Assembly: GCA_017427415.1 (NCBI GenBank)
Contig: JAFRSU010000051.1
Coordinates: forward strand, 1 to 47,031
DNA from: Lachnospiraceae bacterium
GTDB taxonomy: Bacteria; Bacillota; Clostridia; Lachnospirales; Lachnospiraceae
Length of the DNA: 47,031 nt
Reading direction: 5' to 3'
The number at the start of each line of letters is the position of its first letter. Positions within the stretch are counted from its first letter, which is position 1. Shown piece by piece: positions 25,724-33,238 of the stretch. The notes beneath the pieces are model-generated. The model saw only the letters and a program-made list of their open reading frames with translations, was not told the origin of the DNA and made no database searches. Both the position numbers and the translations under genes were made by a program.

Positions 25724-25753
25724 AAGCAGGGAACTTTCACAAATCCCCTGCTT
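25724..25753 (-). terminator. Terminator of the 25.8-kb lipoprotein gene
   Basis: AAGCAGGG and CCCTGCTT arms are followed by TTTTTAACG on the minus strand. The right part belongs to a 30-base direct repeat also found at 27523-27552. Confidence 0.7.
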
Positions 25754-25761
25754 CTTCTATC
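25732..25761. repeat. 30-base direct repeat, copy A
   Basis: Identical over 30 bases to 27523-27552. It begins AACTTTCACAAATCCCC and includes the right arm of the lipoprotein terminator. The two copies bracket the lipoprotein gene. Confidence 0.85.
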
Positions 25762-25824
25762 AGTATATTATCTCTTCTACGGTTACAATTTGCTAAAGAT
25801 GTGATTCAAACTTGATCACTATAT

Positions 25825-27444
25825 TTATTCTCTATAATCCAACCCAATAATGATTCCTGCATAATCTACATATACTCCAATAGGTCCAAGTACATCATCG
25901 AGATTTGTCGTAAATGTCACTTTATAGTATTCACCTAACGTACTCACTTCTAATAAATGATAGTAAAAATCTGGAAGCACATATATTTTTTCAATCGTAG
26001 GATTTTCTATATCTATAACCTGCCCATCATGACCCGCCAGATTTGAGGCTACGTAATCTTGTGCTATGTTTACAATCTGATCAATATCCATGTATGAATC
26101 AGCTGAAGGAACACCTTCCAAAAGTGTTTTATATGTTAAATCAAGTCCCAGAGTATGAGATGCTTTATCATACATTTTAGCCAGTTCTTCAGTACCATTA
26201 TAGGAAGTAACGCTAACAAGGTACTTGAAATTTGAAGCCTCAGGCAGTGCAATCCTTATGGCATCATAGTTATCAGTATGCACAACCAATACATCTGTAG
26301 TAATTGTTCTTGTTCTATCTTCGTAAAAGACATCCTTATAGAATCTTGTCTTACCACCTTTCTCGTTATCCGGCCAGGCACTAAATGTAGTTTCAGATCC
26401 AAGATTAATCACGAGATTAACAAACCCTGATGCTAAAGGATAATTACTGCTAAGTGAAATACTGTTCAACTTTCCGTCCGCATCACCGTAAAACTCTGTA
26501 TTATAGTCAAGCATCATGCTGTTTTTTTTGCGGTTTGCAATCCTATATTCATTTGTACCTGAAAGCCATTCTTCGTTTTCAAACGGATTCCAAGGTTCTA
26601 CACCAACAAATTCAATCGCTTCAGACCAGTTCTCAAATTGTTTGCTACATATACCTGGCATATGACTAGACAACATTCTTTGAACATTATCCATAGAATT
26701 ATATTTCTCCCAGTCATTGGCTATCATTTCATATATAGACTGTGAAAAATCAGTATAAGATGTATCCAAAGCTTTTATCAACTGTATCAACTGTTCTTCG
26801 TTATCATCGGGCTCAATTTCATAGCATCCTTTTGGTTTAAGTCCACTATTCTCTGTCAACTCTTCTAGACCTGAAATATAAATGTTATCATTGTTTATAT
26901 ATAAATCATGAAATTTATATTCTTTCTCCTTATCATCTGTTGTCTTCGCAATGGCAAGGCTAGTCTTCCACGACTCTTTATTAAAAGAAACATCGTCTGG
27001 ATTCAGATTAATAATGCTAAAATATTTAACCTTTTCATCAAGTGAAGCAATAATAACTATTGCTGATTTATCATTATCCGTCCTTGGTATTATTGCTAGC
27101 TTCTCAATTTTACCATCTCCGTCAACATCCCATTCTGCTGAATCAATTATCAGTGTATCAGGTAAAATAATATCATCTACAGATAGTAGATTGTTTTCAG
27201 ATTCATCTTCATATATGCTTCCCATACTATACCTACTATAGTTCTCTCCTTGCGATTCTTCAGTATTATCAGCAGAACCTGTAGATGTTGCAAACACTTC
27301 TTTAATATCTGTATATTCACCCGATACATCCTCATTTTTTATGGTAACAGTCTTTGTATCCGAATTTCCGGCATTAGCATTTACAGAACAAGCTGTCAAG
27401 AGAATGGCCATTAATATTGTTCCAATGGTTATATACCATCTCAT
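25825..27444 (-). CDS. Lipoprotein of unknown function, 539 residues
   Basis: A lipoprotein signal peptide with lipobox LTAC (Cys19) is followed by a Thr/Ser-rich linker. Residues about 100-200 include DSAEWDVDGDGKIEKLAII, a DxDxDG calcium-type loop of the FG-GAP/VCBS-like kind. The rest matches nothing I can name, although VNIAQDYVASNLAG near the C-terminus resembles a PepSY-like helix. AAGGAGG precedes the ATG. It has its own promoter and terminator and sits between two 30-base direct repeats downstream of ECF operon 4, so it may have been inserted there. Confidence 0.7.
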   Translation of the reverse strand: MRWYITIGTILMAILLTACSVNANAGNSDTKTVTIKNEDVSGEYTDIKEVFATSTGSADNTEESQGENYSRYSMGSIYEDESENNLLSVDDIILPDTLIIDSAEWDVDGDGKIEKLAIIPRTDNDKSAIVIIASLDEKVKYFSIINLNPDDVSFNKESWKTSLAIAKTTDDKEKEYKFHDLYINNDNIYISGLEELTENSGLKPKGCYEIEPDDNEEQLIQLIKALDTSYTDFSQSIYEMIANDWEKYNSMDNVQRMLSSHMPGICSKQFENWSEAIEFVGVEPWNPFENEEWLSGTNEYRIANRKKNSMMLDYNTEFYGDADGKLNSISLSSNYPLASGFVNLVINLGSETTFSAWPDNEKGGKTRFYKDVFYEDRTRTITTDVLVVHTDNYDAIRIALPEASNFKYLVSVTSYNGTEELAKMYDKASHTLGLDLTYKTLLEGVPSADSYMDIDQIVNIAQDYVASNLAGHDGQVIDIENPTIEKIYVLPDFYYHLLEVSTLGEYYKVTFTTNLDDVLGPIGVYVDYAGIIIGLDYRE

Positions 27445-27471
27445 AACGCAACCTCCTTTTCAATACTTCAC

Positions 27472-27480
27472 ACTATATCA
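27472..27480 (-). promoter_or_regulatory. Extended -10 promoter of the lipoprotein gene
   Basis: The minus strand reads TGATATAGT about 28 bases before the start codon. The -35 is weak. Confidence 0.4.
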
Positions 27481-27522
27481 TCTCATAATTCACGTTTTCA
27501 CTTAACCCACGTCGTATGTGCT

Positions 27523-27552
27523 AACTTTCACAAATCCCCTGCTTCTTCTATC
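27523..27552. repeat. 30-base direct repeat, copy B (half terminator)
   Basis: The same 30 bases as 25732-25761, but without the left terminator arm and its U-run. It lies just after the stop of the 27583-28335 gene. Confidence 0.85.
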
Positions 27553-27582
27553 GATATGATTTCCCTTTTAACTGATAAAAGT

Positions 27583-28335
27583 TCAGCGAAATCTAATTTC
27601 AAATTCGGGCAACGCTTTCCATTCCTCTGAGTTGACCAATATATCATAAAGCACATTATACAATCTAAGAAACTTCTTTGCTTTCTCCGGCAGTTGATCT
27701 GGTGAAAAATACTCAATAAACCAAAGTCCTAGCGGCTCAACTATATCTACACAACTTATAGTCTTATCAAAACCTTTATACTTTACCCGTATAATGATAG
27801 TAACAGACGGACTCGAGTATTTACCTTCATAAGGATTATACTCATCAGGATATGAACCGAAATCCATATCCGTGATCAATCGAAACAGATCTTCTTTTTC
27901 TGTATCCGACAAGTGATATTCAGTAGTATAATCAGCCAAAGTATGCCCTTCCGTATTTTCGGTATACTTCGTTTTCTTTATCAATTTCCCTGTATCGCTG
28001 TCATATGTGCTTACTCCAAACGTACCCCAGGTAAACGAAATCGTAAAGTCTTCCGGTACTTCGATTCTATTCTTCTCCCTTTCCAGTTTCCATAATTCTT
28101 CATAACTTTTGAAATTATCCGGAAACCAGAATACGGAAGTCGTACTGTACCTGTCTTCTTCAGCCCCCGGTGCGATATGGCTGGTACCCCTCAATCTGTT
28201 CCACTTAACAATCTTATATGTCAATGCCATATAAGTCCTGGTCCCGCCATCATCATAAGTTCCCAAAGGGATTGGGAAAAATAATATCAACAGAAGAACA
28301 ATAAGCAGAATGATTTTTATTATCCTCTTTTTCAT
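27583..28335 (-). CDS. Membrane-anchored protein of unknown function, 250 residues
   Basis: A basic MKKRIIK start and one hydrophobic helix (about 7-22) are followed by FPIPLGTYDDGGTRTYMALT, a segment I believe is conserved among Lachnospiraceae hypothetical proteins. The rest is an outer domain of about 220 residues with no known motif. The last third (SDTEKEDLFRLITDMDFGSY) has a helix-strand pattern similar to the repeat unit of the 37.5-kb lipoprotein. GGAGA precedes the ATG. It starts 51 bases after anti-sigma gene 4 and is probably the third gene of ECF operon 4. Confidence 0.7.
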   Translation of the reverse strand: MKKRIIKIILLIVLLLILFFPIPLGTYDDGGTRTYMALTYKIVKWNRLRGTSHIAPGAEEDRYSTTSVFWFPDNFKSYEELWKLEREKNRIEVPEDFTISFTWGTFGVSTYDSDTGKLIKKTKYTENTEGHTLADYTTEYHLSDTEKEDLFRLITDMDFGSYPDEYNPYEGKYSSPSVTIIIRVKYKGFDKTISCVDIVEPLGLWFIEYFSPDQLPEKAKKFLRLYNVLYDILVNSEEWKALPEFEIRFR

Positions 28336-28386
28336 ACAATTCTCCGTTTAAAAGCCAGAAACAAATTCATAAAAGCTTTAGTAAGT

Positions 28387-29574
28387 TTAACTGCAAGCCT
28401 CAAATACTTTATTAAATATATCTTCCGGTATTTTTACGAAGTACCAGCCAAGACTCTGGTATCCTACATATCCGCCCTCTATAAGTCGCATATGAACCTT
28501 TAAGCCGTCATCCAGTTGGATATACAGATGTATCTGGTTATCGGTCCTGTATATGCTTGAAGAGTTTGTATCCGGATCCCATGTATTTACGAACTTACAA
28601 GTGTCTACCATGTCCATGAACCGGCCCCAGTCCTCTTCATCGATTACCAGATCATGATATATGTTACGGGCATTATTCCAGTCATCATGGCTTTCCCATT
28701 TATAGCCGACAAACTTTTCCCTGACTTTAAGTCTCGCTTCAAATACGTCATAACCGGTGTTGATCGTTATGTCATTAAGTCTTTCGAGGAAAAACAGAAA
28801 CAAATGTTTTTCGCCGTCATACTCTTCTTCATAGCGTATACATACCCTGAAATCAGGATCATATCCTTTTACGGAATATACATCACCTTCATATGTAGAG
28901 GCAAATTCTTTATCGTATTCTTCAAAAGAAGACCATTCATCTAAAGACATAGTTGCATGCCCGAGATAATCTCCCAGCAAGTTTTCTCTCTGCTCAGCTT
29001 CCAGATCCATATATTGATTTTCGGTCTGAGTATATATACTGCCATTATACACTAAAGTGCCTATCATATCATACATGGCCCATTCTTTAGGCTCAGGGAC
29101 CGATAAAGCCGGGATATTTATACCCTGTTCCGCATACTGCATGGCAGGGGCAGATGTTACTCCCGGATCTTTCACATCCTCATTGTATGCCTCCATGCCT
29201 TGGCGGTCATATTTTTCAGAATAATAATTAAGAATACCGTCCCCTGATTCTGTCTCTTTAGAGTCAGATACTTTATCGGTTTCTGATGCCATTTGAGCCA
29301 TCTTTTCATTAGTCCCTTCTTTATCTCCCGTAAAATGTACTGCCAATATAATTCCCAATGCTGCCACTACACCTAAGCATGCTACGAGAGGCAGCCACTT
29401 AGTGATCATCTTTTTCTTTACAGGCTTCCCGGTGCTTTCATACTCATGTTTTACTGTTTCCTCATATTGTTCCGGAACAGTTTCTCTTCGCGTACCTTCC
29501 GCTACGTCATCAGCATCCTCAACATACTTTTTGTCTATACTTCCTATCGCATCCAACAGATCCAGTTCTGTCAT
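28387..29574 (-). CDS. Membrane anti-sigma-like protein of ECF operon 4
   Basis: A 395-residue protein. N-terminal motif LLDAIGSIDKKYVEDADD, then a long charged cytoplasmic stretch and a basic KKKM before one membrane helix at about 61-80. The outer part has a linker of about 70 residues and then a domain with WSSFEEYDKEF, YVGYQSLGWYFVKIP and similar motifs of unknown family. The start overlaps the sigma stop by 4 bases (ATGA). The cytoplasmic segment is longer than in the other three paralogues. Confidence 0.75.
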   Translation of the reverse strand: MTELDLLDAIGSIDKKYVEDADDVAEGTRRETVPEQYEETVKHEYESTGKPVKKKMITKWLPLVACLGVVAALGIILAVHFTGDKEGTNEKMAQMASETDKVSDSKETESGDGILNYYSEKYDRQGMEAYNEDVKDPGVTSAPAMQYAEQGINIPALSVPEPKEWAMYDMIGTLVYNGSIYTQTENQYMDLEAEQRENLLGDYLGHATMSLDEWSSFEEYDKEFASTYEGDVYSVKGYDPDFRVCIRYEEEYDGEKHLFLFFLERLNDITINTGYDVFEARLKVREKFVGYKWESHDDWNNARNIYHDLVIDEEDWGRFMDMVDTCKFVNTWDPDTNSSSIYRTDNQIHLYIQLDDGLKVHMRLIEGGYVGYQSLGWYFVKIPEDIFNKVFEACS

Positions 29575-30131
29575 ACAGTGAAACCCTCCTTTTCGAGATA
29601 CTTCTTCAGTTTTTCCCGCATCCTGAACAATATGGATTTAACCTTACTCTGAGACAGCCCGTACCTTTCACATATCTCAGATATCGGATCAAAATACCAA
29701 TAACGTCTGACAAATACGTTCTGCTGCTCTTTAGGGTATCCTTCCAAAAACTTATCTATAAGTCCTGCCAGGAAGTTAGCCTCAAACTCCTGCTCGGTAC
29801 CGTTCTGCGTCGGGATACATTCAGCCATTTCTAAAGTAAGTTCGGTTACCACAGCATCTCTTTTCTGCCTGCTGTTTTTCCTTAATACGTCTATAGCTAA
29901 ATGTCTTATTATCTTCCCTAAAAATGCGAACAGATACTTCCTGGGTTCATTTGGCGGTATCAGATTCCATGCCTTTAGATACATGTCATTCTCACATTCC
30001 TTGGCGGTCTCTATATCATTCAGGATATTATCAGCAATACTCTTAAGCCTTTCCCCATATTTTTCTTTGGTTCTGGCTATAGCTTCTTCATTGCGGGATA
30101 AGTAGAGCTCTACAATTTCATTATCATCCAC
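29571..30131 (-). CDS. ECF-type RNA polymerase sigma factor 4
   Basis: A 186-residue ECF sigma factor with a GTG start: GGAGG lies 9 bases upstream and no in-frame ATG is near. Region 2: IETAKECENDMYLKAWNLIPP and FLGKIIRHLAIDVLRKN. Region 4: ISEICERYGLSQSKVKSILFRMREKLKKYL. The linker lacks the RGG of factors 1-3 (QKRDAVV). Co-translated with its anti-sigma gene. Confidence 0.92.
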   Translation of the reverse strand: MDDNEIVELYLSRNEEAIARTKEKYGERLKSIADNILNDIETAKECENDMYLKAWNLIPPNEPRKYLFAFLGKIIRHLAIDVLRKNSRQKRDAVVTELTLEMAECIPTQNGTEQEFEANFLAGLIDKFLEGYPKEQQNVFVRRYWYFDPISEICERYGLSQSKVKSILFRMREKLKKYLEKEGFTV

Positions 30132-30169
30132 AAAGCTTTCCTCCGTTTTTTAAGGCCTTCACTCTATAT

Positions 30170-30196
30170 AGCGATATTTTTTTCGGATAGGTTGCA
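30170..30196 (-). promoter_or_regulatory. Probable ECF-dependent promoter, operon 4
   Basis: On the minus strand, TGCAACCT is followed after 15 bases by CGCTATATA, 65 bases before the sigma start. It is very close to the promoter of operon 3. Confidence 0.55.
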
Positions 30197-30209
30197 TATG
30201 TAAAAAAAT

Positions 30210-30246
30210 ACCGTCCAAGGTTAGTATACACAAAACCCTGAACGGT
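30210..30246 (-). repeat. Terminator-like hairpin repeat, copy 2
   Basis: A 13-base-arm hairpin with a U-run on the minus strand. It differs from 2510-2546 by a single base over about 48. No minus-strand gene lies upstream for it to terminate, because it sits in a divergent promoter region. With copy 3 it brackets the two-component operon. The remainder of 30132-30439 holds only the two promoters. Confidence 0.75.
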
Positions 30247-30332
30247 GTCCATATTACATATTTACCGTAAATGTGAATTTTCGTTGTTCTCTCGGTATTT
30301 ATTTCATCTCTACTCAGTATCCCCCATAAAAA

Positions 30333-30389
30333 CTTAATCAAATCTTAAAGAGTTTACCTGTTTATTCTTAAAAACTTACGTGCTATACT
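30333..30389 (+). promoter_or_regulatory. Autoregulated promoter of the second two-component operon
   Basis: TGCTATACT is an extended -10 (TATACT at 30384-30389). Upstream, CTTAA occurs at 30333, 30344 and 30367, with steps of 11 and 23 bases, so sites fall on one face of the helix. The layout is like VanR/PhoB-type direct-repeat boxes. Confidence 0.55.
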
Positions 30390-30439
30390 TAACTTAACAT
30401 ATATGTTACGAGCAACAAAAAAGAAAGGAACAAATATTT

Positions 30440-31138
30440 ATGCATAAAATCCTGATATGTGACGATGACAGAGATATAGTTAATGCTTTAAAGCTCTATC
30501 TGGCTGACCCGGATTATTGTTTTTATGAGGCATATGACGGTGAACAGGCTGTAGAAATAGTCAATAACGAAAAAATCGACTTAATCCTGCTTGATATCAT
30601 GATGCCCAAAACCGACGGTATCAAAGCCATGTCACTGATCCGTGAAAAACATAATATCCCGGTCATACTGCTTACTGCAAAAAGCGAAGAATCCGATATA
30701 GTGCTCGGACTTAACGTTGGTGCGGATGATTATATCACAAAACCTTTTAACCCCATAGAGGTGGGAGCCCGCGTTAAAGCTCAGCTCAGAAGATATCTGT
30801 ATCTGGGTTCTAAGGAAAAAAGTGACGATGTGATCATGATCGGAGGCATTGAACTTGATGACAGAAGTAAAAAGGTGACTGCCGACGGGAAAGAAATATC
30901 ACTTACCCCCAAAGAGTACGAAATACTTAAACTTCTGATGAAAGAACAAGGCCGCGTGTTTTCACCGAAAGAAATATATAATACTATTTGGAAAGAGCCC
31001 TGCTACGGCGGCGAAAATACTGTCGCTGTGCATATAAGACACCTGAGGGAAAAAATAGAGATTGACCCCACAAAGCCAAGATATATCAAGGTCGTATTTG
31101 GTCAGGGCTATTGTTTTGAAAGGAGAATCCTTACATGA
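30440..31138 (+). CDS. OmpR/PhoB-family response regulator 2
   Basis: A 232-residue protein. Receiver domain with the acidic DDD at 8-10, Asp52 in LILLDIMMPK, Thr in LLTAK and Lys in TKPFN. Winged helix with SLTPKEYEILKLLMKEQGR and NTVAVHIRHLREKIE, ending VFGQGYCFE. It resembles VanR-like regulators. AAAGGA precedes the ATG. The kinase gene overlaps it by 4 bases. The phased CTTAA boxes upstream suggest that it activates its own operon. Confidence 0.94.
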   Translation: MHKILICDDDRDIVNALKLYLADPDYCFYEAYDGEQAVEIVNNEKIDLILLDIMMPKTDGIKAMSLIREKHNIPVILLTAKSEESDIVLGLNVGADDYITKPFNPIEVGARVKAQLRRYLYLGSKEKSDDVIMIGGIELDDRSKKVTADGKEISLTPKEYEILKLLMKEQGRVFSPKEIYNTIWKEPCYGGENTVAVHIRHLREKIEIDPTKPRYIKVVFGQGYCFERRILT

Positions 31139-33120
31139 AGAAAATATTCAGGACCATAGGCGGAAAGATATTTCTTTTTCTGATCTGCCTTGTGGGAATA
31201 TGTGGGACCGTTATCTGCACGGGTGCCGCAATATACTGTTACGAAAAAGGTATTTATACTAAGAGCCAAGGCGATTATTTCGGAGAACAATACAGCAAAA
31301 AAATTCTCAGCGATTGGCTGGTAAAATACAATAATTATGAAAGATACCCGGGACCGGGATATACCAAGACAGACGGAGTTATCGTATATAAGGAAGAAAC
31401 CAATATCCTGTATAAGGTATATGAACCCGGAGGAACCGGAAATATTCTGAAAGCCAAAACAGCCGGAGTTGACGATTATAATACCGAGGATACTGTTTAT
31501 ACCTATAAAACCTGGTTATACTGTAGTATAAACGCATACCACTCCGATTCAAACCCCATCTGGAATTACGGTGGTGTTTCATCAAAATGGTATAATTTTA
31601 ATATTTCAGTCGGTACTGACCTGATAACTAAAGAGCTGATCATTGAGGCAAGAGTAAGAAAAGGCTTTCCGGTAACCGATGAGTATGCTTTAGGTATGAA
31701 AAATGTGCTGCTCGGTTACCGATATAAATATACCGTCCTTTGGGCGGGCGGAGTTGCACTGCTTCTCACCATTATTTGTTTTATCGGCCTGATGTGCGTT
31801 TCTGCAAGACGCAGGAAAGATGACGGAATATACCCCGGTCCGCTTAATGCCATACCACTTGATATACTTATAGGTGTATCAATATTGATTTATTATGTCA
31901 TTCAGGATGCGGCCGGCAGTGATCTTAGTAACGGAATCCCTGCAGTAATATTTGCATTATGCCTTACCTCTACCATATTATACCTTTGCATGAGTGCCGC
32001 TGCCAGGATCAAGCAGCATACCCTGATAAAAGGGTCATTAACATACCGGTTACTAAAGGTATTGTTTTCCTTCACAGTAAAAGTTTTTAATATTCTGAAA
32101 GAAGGACTATTAAACATCCCTCTTTTCGGAAAAATAACTTTCATTCTGATATGTGATTATCTTGCAGATATCCTGATAATCTATATTGCACATGAGATTG
32201 ACTCGGTAGAAGCCTCAATAATCCTTTTAGCCGTAAAAACAATATTGATACTCGCTTTCCTTATCTTTATATGTTTAAAGCTAAAGCTTCTGCAAAAGGG
32301 AGCCGAGATGATGGCCGAAGGTAAACTTGACTATAAGATAGACACCAAGGATATGCTTCTGCCATCCATAAAAAAGCATGCGGAAAACCTTAATACGATA
32401 TCCGTCGGTATGACAAAAGCAGTGGACGAACGCTTAAAAAGCGAGCGGATGAAAACAGAACTCATAACCAATGTCTCTCATGATATAAAAACTCCGCTTA
32501 CTTCGATAATCAATTATACAGGTCTTATCAGCAGGGAAGAATGTAATAATGAAAAGCACCGCGAATACTGTGATGTGCTCACAAGGCAATCCGAAAGACT
32601 TAAGAAACTGCTCGAAGATCTGGTTGAAGCATCCAAGGCCGCTACAGGCAACCTGGAAGTCACGCTTGCACCATGCGACGCCTCAATATTCATTACACAG
32701 GCCACCGGAGAATTTGAAGAAAAGCTGAATACAGCTCATTTAAACTTTATAGTTAAAAAGCCCGAAGAACCTGTAATGATCATGGCCGACGGACGGCGTA
32801 TGTGGAGAATATTTGATAATCTGTTAAACAATATCTGTAAGTATTCTTTACCGGATTCAAGAGTTTATCTCACCCTCGAAAAAGATGATGTGTATGCCAG
32901 ATTTATCTTTAAAAACACATCTGCAAATGAACTCGACGTATCAGAAAACGAACTGATGGAACGTTTTGTACGAGGGGATTCTTCAAGAAATACAGAAGGA
33001 AACGGACTGGGATTATCCATAGCCAAGAGCATGGCTGAACTTCAAGGCGGCAGCCTTAAAATCGAGATCGACGGAGATCTGTTTAAAGCTATCCTCAGTA
33101 TTCCGATAGCATTCGCTTAG
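31135..33120 (+). CDS. Sensor histidine kinase with large membrane domain
   Basis: A 661-residue protein. One N-terminal membrane helix (about 11-34), an outer domain of about 165 residues, then six or seven further membrane helices (about 199-385). A HAMP-like linker (AEGKLDYKIDTKDM) leads to the H-box NVSHDIKTPLTSIINY with His449. The N-box (RIFDNLLNNICKYS) and G-box (EGNGLGLSIAKSM) are intact, so it should be active. The multi-helix middle is larger than in classical VanS. It forms an operon with response regulator 2; the signal is unknown. Confidence 0.92.
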   Translation: MKKIFRTIGGKIFLFLICLVGICGTVICTGAAIYCYEKGIYTKSQGDYFGEQYSKKILSDWLVKYNNYERYPGPGYTKTDGVIVYKEETNILYKVYEPGGTGNILKAKTAGVDDYNTEDTVYTYKTWLYCSINAYHSDSNPIWNYGGVSSKWYNFNISVGTDLITKELIIEARVRKGFPVTDEYALGMKNVLLGYRYKYTVLWAGGVALLLTIICFIGLMCVSARRRKDDGIYPGPLNAIPLDILIGVSILIYYVIQDAAGSDLSNGIPAVIFALCLTSTILYLCMSAAARIKQHTLIKGSLTYRLLKVLFSFTVKVFNILKEGLLNIPLFGKITFILICDYLADILIIYIAHEIDSVEASIILLAVKTILILAFLIFICLKLKLLQKGAEMMAEGKLDYKIDTKDMLLPSIKKHAENLNTISVGMTKAVDERLKSERMKTELITNVSHDIKTPLTSIINYTGLISREECNNEKHREYCDVLTRQSERLKKLLEDLVEASKAATGNLEVTLAPCDASIFITQATGEFEEKLNTAHLNFIVKKPEEPVMIMADGRRMWRIFDNLLNNICKYSLPDSRVYLTLEKDDVYARFIFKNTSANELDVSENELMERFVRGDSSRNTEGNGLGLSIAKSMAELQGGSLKIEIDGDLFKAILSIPIAFA

Positions 33121-33158
33121 CTAATCCATACAGCCCCACTGGTTTCATATGTAAAAAA

Positions 33159-33199
33159 ACACCGTTCAGGATTAATATGAACAAAATCCTGAACGGTGT
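33159..33199 (-). terminator. Terminator hairpin, repeat copy 3
   Basis: Perfect 15-base arms ACACCGTTCAGGATT / AATCCTGAACGGTGT with a U-run on the minus strand. It ends the metallopeptidase gene, convergent with the kinase gene. It shares the CATATGTAAAAAAA flank and much of its stem with copy 2. Confidence 0.8.
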
Positions 33200-33238
33200 C
33201 TGTAAATCTAAAATTGTACGAGAAGAAAATATTACCTG

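Noticed and set aside
25732..27552. CRISPR-like repeat pair
   Set aside because: There are only two 30-base copies, 1.8 kb apart, with a gene between them; no array and no cas genes.
27528..27716. Minus-strand frame overlapping the end of the 27583-28335 gene
   Set aside because: It is an alternate-frame reading of a well-supported gene with no start signal.
30159..30341. 60-codon minus-strand frame in the divergent promoter region
   Set aside because: It overlaps the hairpin repeat and both promoters and has no ribosome site or recognisable sequence.
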